A stretch of DNA of 37,282 nucleotides, taken from assembly GCA_017514235.1 (NCBI GenBank), contig JAFWKK010000009.1, positions 1 to 37,282 on the forward strand. The letters run 5' to 3'. The notes beneath the pieces were generated by a model that was not told where the DNA came from, searched no databases, and worked only from the letters and a program-made list of their open reading frames with translations. The position numbers and the translations under genes were made by a program. Of the stretch, positions 32,572 to 37,282 are shown piece after piece (the stretch's first letter is position 1; every line of letters starts with the position of its first letter). This stretch comes from Kiritimatiellia bacterium. GTDB lineage: Bacteria; Verrucomicrobiota; Kiritimatiellia; RFP12; UBA1067.

Positions 32572-33668
32572 AGGTCCTCCAGCGTCACACCATCTAGCTC
32601 CTCCTCCTCCTTGCGCGCGTCCTGCAGCTGTTTGGCCCACTTCAGGACCTCTGCAACGGGCTCGATCAGGGATTCGGGTATGAAGTCTTCCAACTTGCCT
32701 TCGGCATAAAGGGCGCGGGCGAGGGGCTTGTCCTCCATGATCGGGATTCCCTCGGCGAGAGCGGTCTCGCGGATGATCTTCGCAATCGGCCCGGAGCCGA
32801 GGGCGCAGATGCGCGGCAGCGGCGCCTCCTCTGCATTGAAGCGGATTCCGACGGCGAGATGCGTCGGGTTCGTGACAACAACGCTCGACTTCTTCGCCGC
32901 CGTCGCAGGATCTGGCCCGTTCATTATCTCGTCGCGGAACTGTCGCTGCGCCTGCTTGATCTCAGCCGAACCCTCCATCTCCTTGTATTCGCGCTTGACC
33001 TCATCCTTCGTCATCATCATCTGCTTTGTGAAGTTGCGTCCCTGAAAGAGACGGTCTACGATGGCAATGACGATATAGCCGAAAGCGGTATAGATCGCGA
33101 GACGCTTCAGCATCAGCTTCAGGCACGGGAATATGTCGTCGACCGTGCCGTAGCACATCGTGAGAAGTTCCGGGACGCTCGCCCAGATGATCTTGTAGAG
33201 AAGGTATCCGAGGAAACAGACCTTCACGACGTTCTTCAGGAACTCGAAGAGGTTCTTCATCGAAAATATCTTCTTCGCGCCCTCTACGGGGTTCAGCTTC
33301 TCCATTTTCGGAATGATAGGCTCGAGCGTGAACAGGAAGCCTATCTGTGCCGCATTCGCGGCGATGCCGATCACTGCCGCGACAAAGACGAAGATGAAGG
33401 AGTGCTTGCAGATGACGAAGGCTGTCATTCCCATCGCCTCACGGGTTGAGACGAAGGGATCGCCGCCAAGCCGCTGTCCGGTGAAGGACAGGAGCATCGA
33501 GACATCCTCGGTGAGCGCAATGCCCATCCAGCCAAGAAGCGCAAAGAGAACGACAAGAATCGCCGTCGAAACGATGTCCTTGGAAGTGCAGACCTGCCCC
33601 TTCTGCCGCGCATCGCGCAGCTTCTTCGGGGTCGGCATCTCCGTCTTTTCGCCAGTCGATTCAGCCAT
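32568..33668 (-). CDS. sctU: SctU, T3SS export apparatus switch protein (YscU/FlhB family)
   Basis: The protein has 366 residues. It starts ESTGEKTEMPTPKKLRDARQKGQV, the characteristic family N-terminus, followed by four transmembrane segments in about residues 30-215. The cytoplasmic autocleavage motif NPTH is near residue 264 (VVVTNPTHLAVGIRF). The C-terminal fragment is complete, with GPIAKIIRETALAEGIPIMEDKPLARALY. SctU governs substrate switching at the inner-membrane export gate. It follows sctT by 18 bases and overlaps the sigma-factor start by 4 bases. Confidence 0.96.
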   Translation of the reverse strand: MAESTGEKTEMPTPKKLRDARQKGQVCTSKDIVSTAILVVLFALLGWMGIALTEDVSMLLSFTGQRLGGDPFVSTREAMGMTAFVICKHSFIFVFVAAVIGIAANAAQIGFLFTLEPIIPKMEKLNPVEGAKKIFSMKNLFEFLKNVVKVCFLGYLLYKIIWASVPELLTMCYGTVDDIFPCLKLMLKRLAIYTAFGYIVIAIVDRLFQGRNFTKQMMMTKDEVKREYKEMEGSAEIKQAQRQFRDEIMNGPDPATAAKKSSVVVTNPTHLAVGIRFNAEEAPLPRICALGSGPIAKIIRETALAEGIPIMEDKPLARALYAEGKLEDFIPESLIEPVAEVLKWAKQLQDARKEEEELDGVTLEDL

Positions 33669-33686
33669 AAGCGGTTATAGGGTTGG

Positions 33687-34484
33687 CTACCCTCCCAGCA
33701 GCTCCTGCACCGGGCGAAGGATCTGAGTTTCCTTCGTGTACATCAGCATGTCCATGATGAAAGGCAGGTAAACGACCAGCATGGCAATGCCGAGCGCGGA
33801 CTTCACCGGCATTGAAAGGAAAAACACGTTGAGCTGCGGCGCGGTGCGGTTGACAAGTCCGAGGCCAATGGTCGCAAGGAACATCACGATGATTACGGGG
33901 GCCGATATCACGACAGTGGTTTTCAGCATCCCGTCGAGCGTGCCAAGCATACGCATCGGCGCGTCAACCACGAAGGCTACGAAAGGCGTGCTGGCCGCAT
34001 CCGCAGGGAACACCGGCCATATCGCATAGCTCTTGTAAAGCGCACCGAGCATGAGAAGAACGGCTCCGCTGACGAAGAATATGGTCGATACGATCTGCGT
34101 GAAGAAGATGCCCGTCGTCGAAACCTGCGCCCCGCTGAGCGGAGAATACACTTCCCCCATCGTCGCACCGCGTTGGTTGTCGATGAAGTTGCCGACGTTC
34201 TCCGCCACCCAGAACGGGATCGCCGCAAAGAAACCGATGAGAAATCCGATGACCGCCTCCTTGAGGGCGACGAGCGAAAACATCCAGACGTTCGGCTCGC
34301 CCGGCGGCATCCCCGCCTTTATGAACGGAATAGCAAGGCACGAGAATCCAAGCACGGCCGCCCTTCTCGCCACGCCAGGAATCATCGATTCCGTCAAGGC
34401 CGGACAGATGGCGAACGCCCCGCCTATCCTCGCCATCGCGAGAACCGCCGCAAGGATCCATCTGTGGAATTCGACGTAGGGCAT
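33687..34484 (-). CDS. sctT: SctT, T3SS export apparatus membrane protein (YscT/FliR family)
   Basis: The protein has 265 residues and about six hydrophobic segments. It shows the family features: an early 'LAMARIGGAFAICPAL' segment, a 'GFLIGFFAAIPFWVAENVGNFIDNQRGA' stretch with the ENVG/IDNQRG signature, and a late SMPVKSALGIAMLVVYLPF. It forms the inner-membrane export gate with SctR and SctS. The gap to sctS is 3 bases. Confidence 0.95.
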   Translation of the reverse strand: MPYVEFHRWILAAVLAMARIGGAFAICPALTESMIPGVARRAAVLGFSCLAIPFIKAGMPPGEPNVWMFSLVALKEAVIGFLIGFFAAIPFWVAENVGNFIDNQRGATMGEVYSPLSGAQVSTTGIFFTQIVSTIFFVSGAVLLMLGALYKSYAIWPVFPADAASTPFVAFVVDAPMRMLGTLDGMLKTTVVISAPVIIVMFLATIGLGLVNRTAPQLNVFFLSMPVKSALGIAMLVVYLPFIMDMLMYTKETQILRPVQELLGG

Positions 34485-34487
34485 GTT

Positions 34488-34754
34488 CTACCTCAACAGC
34501 GGAAAGTGGGAGAATATATCCTGCGTGTAGAGGAGAAGCGACGAGCCGAGCCACGAAGCGCAGACAAGAAGGGTTAGTGAAATCGCAATGAGCTTCACCG
34601 CGAATCCGAGCGTCTGTTCCTGTATCTGCGTCAACGCCTGGAGAAGAGAGACAAGGATGCCTATCACCGTCGCAACGACGATCGGTATCAGCGAAAGGCG
34701 CAGCACGAGTATGAGACATGTCTTCGCATAGTCGAGAATCTGCGCCTGACTCAT
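34488..34754 (-). CDS. sctS: SctS, T3SS export apparatus membrane protein (YscS/FliQ family)
   Basis: The 88-residue length is exactly that of the family, with two transmembrane hairpins. VVATVIGILVSLLQALTQIQEQTLGFAVKLIAI is the diagnostic conserved core. The start overlaps the sctR stop by 4 bases (ATGA), so translation is coupled. It is part of the SctRST core. Confidence 0.96.
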   Translation of the reverse strand: MSQAQILDYAKTCLILVLRLSLIPIVVATVIGILVSLLQALTQIQEQTLGFAVKLIAISLTLLVCASWLGSSLLLYTQDIFSHFPLLR

Positions 34755-35464
34755 AGTATGTACCCCTTCACAAGACCCTGGACAAGAAGAGTCCAGCCGT
34801 TGACCATGACAAAGAGAAGCAGTTTGAACGGAAGCGATATCGTCACCGGCGAGACCATCATCATGCCCATCGCAAGCAGGATGTTCGACACGATTATGTC
34901 AATCGCTATGAACGGCAGATAGACGAGAAACCCTATCTGGAACGCCTTTGTCAGTTCCGAGACGCAGAACGACGGAAGGAGAATCCAGAAGCTCTCCGGA
35001 TCCACCGCCGCAGGCTCGCCGTCCTTGCCCCAAAGCGTTTCGGCCGTCTTGACGAAAAACACCCGCTCGCGAGGGGAGGTGTGATCGGAGAGGAACTTGC
35101 GGAACGGCTCGGCCGCCTTTCCAAGGTCAAGCGTCGAGAGGTCGAAGGTTGAAGCTTGGGCGCTTGAAGAATTGGAAGCCTGGGCAGCGCCCTGCCCGCC
35201 CTGACCTGCAATCATCGACTTTTGGCTTTCGACGATTGCAGTCCACGACTCGCTCACGACCGGCGCCATAATGTAGAACGTGAGAATCATCGCAAGCGCG
35301 TTTACCACCATGTTTGGCGGAATGGACTGTATGCCGAGTGCGTTGCGGATAAGCGACATGACCACAACGATCTTCAAGTAGCTCGTCGCGATCATAGCTA
35401 TGAACGGGATGAGCGACAGTCCTACAAGGACGACTATGAGCGCAAATGGATCGGTCTGAAACAT
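34751..35464 (-). CDS. sctR: SctR, T3SS export apparatus membrane protein (YscR/FliP family)
   Basis: The protein has 237 residues. SLIPFIAMIATSYLKIVVVMSLIRNALGIQSIPPNMVVNALAMIL is the unmistakable FliP/SctR N-terminal core. The C-terminal half has AFQIGFLVYLPFIAIDIIVSNILLAMGMMMVSP. A soluble loop (about 85-130) between the pairs is Ser/Gln/Ala-rich (QGGQGAAQASNSSSAQAS), perhaps lineage-specific. There is no Shine-Dalgarno site: a short repeat array occupies the 48 bp between sctQ and this ATG. It assembles as a ring with SctS and SctT. Confidence 0.97.
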   Translation of the reverse strand: MFQTDPFALIVVLVGLSLIPFIAMIATSYLKIVVVMSLIRNALGIQSIPPNMVVNALAMILTFYIMAPVVSESWTAIVESQKSMIAGQGGQGAAQASNSSSAQASTFDLSTLDLGKAAEPFRKFLSDHTSPRERVFFVKTAETLWGKDGEPAAVDPESFWILLPSFCVSELTKAFQIGFLVYLPFIAIDIIVSNILLAMGMMMVSPVTISLPFKLLLFVMVNGWTLLVQGLVKGYIL

Positions 35465-35465
35465 A

Positions 35466-35510
35466 GGCAGTTGGGTAGTTGTGCGGTTATGTAGTTGGGT
35501 GGTTGTGCGG
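35466..35510. repeat. Short tandem GT-rich repeats between sctQ and sctR
   Basis: There are two copies of AGTTGGGTRGTTGTGCGG about 24 bp apart, filling the intergenic gap directly before the sctR start codon where a ribosome site would be expected. Confidence 0.6.
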
Positions 35511-35512
35511 CC

Positions 35513-36385
35513 TCACATTTCACGACTTTCGACGATGAAGGCGGACTGGTCTCCGAGCTTGTCTAGGCGTCCTACGGCCAGGGTCTTGTCCTTGCCGACA
35601 AGCCTCAACGCGCCGGAAGGCTTCGTCTCCATGGCACGCGGCGTTTCCGCCGCATCGAACAGCTCGCCAAGCGTGACATCCTTCGATATAGCATCAACCA
35701 CATGGACAAGATCTCCTGCATTGTAACGCGACACTCCGCCATCGTCAAGGACGAGACGCCCATCCACTATAAGCCTCGCGGAGACTGTCCCCAGCTCCGG
35801 CAGAAGCACAGCGTCGCCTACCGTCAGCCCGGCGGCATCTTCCGGAGTGAGCGCGAACGCGGCATATTCCGCCACTGACGGAAGCGCGACGGAGCGAATC
35901 GACTCATGCGCAAGATCGAGATTCCGCAAGTTGCCGATTGCGGCTGTAACTATGGCAGAGCGAGTCAAGGCAAAGACGACGTCAGCGACTTGCGCAGACA
36001 AAACCGATTTCTCGACGCTGCCGGACGGCGCAAGGCCGACAAGCTTGAGCTGCCTGCGCACCACGTTCTCCACGAGCTGAAGAACCGGTCCTGCGTCCTT
36101 TTCCACAAGGGCTAGAAGGATCGGCTCCGGCACATCAGCGCGACTGTCCCAGATTGCGTCCAGCTCCTTGAAGCGCGGCGAACGGGCAAGGGAAAGGACA
36201 TGCGGCTCGCCTTCAAGCAGGATCGAAAGGCCGATCGTTTCAGCGGGACACATCGCACCAAGGACAAGCGTCGCACTCTCGTCGCCGAGCCGGCACGGCA
36301 TCGCAAACGCTGGCAAATCGACAATGGCGTCGGGGGAGAGCCTAGACCACTGCGGGAGCGCCGACAATATCTCAAACGGCTTCAT
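35513..36385 (-). CDS. sctQ: SctQ, T3SS cytoplasmic ring/sorting platform protein (YscQ/FliN family)
   Basis: The protein has 290 residues. The last ~150 hold two SpoA-like (surface presentation of antigens) segments: AAGLTVGDAVLLPELGTVSARLIVDGRLVLDDGGV and VTLGELFDAAETPRAMETKPSGALRLVGKDKTLAVGRLDKLGDQSAFIV. The N-terminal half is divergent, as usual in this family. Its place between sctP and sctR matches the conserved P-Q-R-S-T-U order. It forms the cytosolic sorting platform that presents substrates and chaperones. The start overlaps sctP by 14 bases. Confidence 0.85.
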   Translation of the reverse strand: MKPFEILSALPQWSRLSPDAIVDLPAFAMPCRLGDESATLVLGAMCPAETIGLSILLEGEPHVLSLARSPRFKELDAIWDSRADVPEPILLALVEKDAGPVLQLVENVVRRQLKLVGLAPSGSVEKSVLSAQVADVVFALTRSAIVTAAIGNLRNLDLAHESIRSVALPSVAEYAAFALTPEDAAGLTVGDAVLLPELGTVSARLIVDGRLVLDDGGVSRYNAGDLVHVVDAISKDVTLGELFDAAETPRAMETKPSGALRLVGKDKTLAVGRLDKLGDQSAFIVESREM

Positions 36386-37282
36386 TGCGTTTTCCTTTCT
36401 TCAATGCAAGCGCAACCGAGACATGATTGAATGATGGGGCGTGTTCGGCAAGCGCGGTCTCAAGGCGCGGCAAAGCGGCCGCGGCGGCGGCAGAAGCCTT
36501 TTGCGTGGCAGGGGCGATGCTCACGGTCAGAGTCCCGTCCTTAGAAGACATGGTAATCTCCGATCCGTCGAGGACGGTAGGCTTAAGCATGATCTTAACT
36601 TCGCATTCACCGTGTACGATGCCTGGCGTGACGAGGATTTGTCCGACAATCGCCTCAACGACCTGATTGACAGTCTCGACTATGGCTTCAGTGCGTGCAG
36701 ATGCGGCAGACATGGCGGCAACTTCAGGCGCAACCTGTACTGCTTGCGGCACGGGCGCCTCAATCGCTGTCGGCGCTACTACGACATGAGCGGAAGCAGC
36801 AATCGCCTTTTCGTCTGGCTTTTCTGCATTTGTCGCGACCTTAGGTTTCTCCACTGCTGCGACAATCGGCTTTTCCGCTGCCGCGACCGCAGGATCAGCC
36901 AGCGGCTTTTCCACCGTCGCAATCACTACAGGCTTCTCAACAGGCTTTGCCAGCACCTTTTCGGCGACGGCGGCAGGTTCTGCCGATGTCACAATCGTCG
37001 GCGCCTCAGGCCGCCTTGCGACTTCGACAACCGACTTCCCTTCGTCAGAAACTGCCACGGGCCTTTCGGCTGAAATGTCATCCGCCTCATCGACTGCGGC
37101 TGCAGGCTTCTCAACCGACGCGGGGACAGCCTTTTCAACGGTCTCAACCTCCGGCTTTTCCACCGCCGCAATCACCGCCGGCTTCTCAACAGGCTTTGCC
37201 GGCACCTTTTCGGCGGCGGCGGCAGGTTCTGCCGATGTCACAATCGTCGGCGCCTCAGGCCGCCTTGCGACTTCGACAACCG
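36372..37282 (-). CDS. sctP: SctP-like needle-length/substrate-switch protein, incomplete at the window edge
   Basis: The frame stays open to 37282. The apparent GTG start at 37241 is an internal repeat codon (V-T-S-A-E-P), so the gene begins outside the window. The visible ~300 residues consist of an Ala/Pro/Glu/Lys/Val-rich repeat region (VEKP-type units). After it comes a folded C-terminal ~110 residues with HGECEVKIMLKPTVLDGSEITMSSKDGTLTVSI, which resembles the FliK/SctP C-terminal substrate-specificity domain ('L.P..LG.v.v....g....v.f'). Low-complexity or repeat-rich N-terminal parts are typical of molecular rulers. Position immediately before sctQ supports the call. Confidence 0.7.
   Translation of the reverse strand, partial: VVEVARRPEAPTIVTSAEPAAAAEKVPAKPVEKPAVIAAVEKPEVETVEKAVPASVEKPAAAVDEADDISAERPVAVSDEGKSVVEVARRPEAPTIVTSAEPAAVAEKVLAKPVEKPVVIATVEKPLADPAVAAAEKPIVAAVEKPKVATNAEKPDEKAIAASAHVVVAPTAIEAPVPQAVQVAPEVAAMSAASARTEAIVETVNQVVEAIVGQILVTPGIVHGECEVKIMLKPTVLDGSEITMSSKDGTLTVSIAPATQKASAAAAAALPRLETALAEHAPSFNHVSVALALKKGKRNEAV
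36910..37282. repeat. 249-bp near-identical tandem repeat in sctP
   Basis: Sequence ending at 37033 recurs, with a few substitutions over at least ~105 bp, ending at the window edge 37282, a period of 249 bp (83 codons). Copies read AEPAA[AV]AEKV[PL]AKPVEKP and VEVARRPEAPTI. More copies may lie outside the window. Confidence 0.8.

Overview
The window reads as part of a bacterial chromosome carrying one end of a type III secretion system (T3SS) locus, with its predicted effectors, next to an accessory region. The accessory region holds what looks like an undescribed reverse-transcriptase (RT) based conflict/defence operon. The organism cannot be named from the sequence alone. The single-copy Sct export genes, the very large secreted-type proteins and the Sel1-repeat protein would suit a host-associated bacterium of the PVC/Lentisphaerae-Kiritimatiellae type, but this is only a guess. 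By eye, the T3SS half (about 19.8-37.3 kb) is clearly richer in G+C than 2.6-14.2 kb, which fits an acquired island in the left part.

Layout, left to right. 1-303: no convincing gene, one perfect palindrome. 304-2343 (-): zinc-ribbon/Sel1-repeat membrane-anchored protein. 2644-11080 (-): five closely spaced genes in the order ABC-type ATPase, possible PLD-like protein, 870-aa TPR/S1-like protein, RT, ~625-aa TPR/S1-like protein. The two proteins either side of the RT share a homologous C-terminal module. A LysR-type regulator (11191-12084, +) is divergent from this operon, and the two predicted promoters have overlapping -35 regions. 12160-16663 (-): RecD-like helicase and DUF1848 protein (one operon), an HTH protein and a small membrane protein. 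16664-17390: mostly gene-free, with the decayed tail of an ADP-ribosylglycohydrolase-like gene. 17391-19781 (-): AlbA_2/HATPase regulator and a PD-(D/E)XK-like protein. 19813-22161 (-): unusual MATE + HATPase-like + GNAT fusion.

22227-37282 (-) is the T3SS region. Transcription runs from the right edge leftwards: sctP (incomplete, repeat-containing), sctQ, sctR, sctS, sctT, sctU, then an ECF-type sigma factor overlapping sctU by 4 bp. After these come a small 86-aa protein, a CesT-like chaperone, a ~1190-aa protein with a PI3/4-kinase-like catalytic signature, and a 1680-aa protein of unknown fold. The 86-aa and 1680-aa genes are each preceded by the same two-block element, GTAACCTTTT-N7-GGCGTGTA, ending exactly 37 nt before the start codon. 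This looks like a promoter for the ECF factor encoded in the operon. The three predicted substrates also share the N-terminal pattern M[AE]IN[IL]. Together these suggest a HrpL-like logic: apparatus genes, then a dedicated sigma factor, then a substrate regulon.

All family assignments come from reading motifs by eye; no database search was run.
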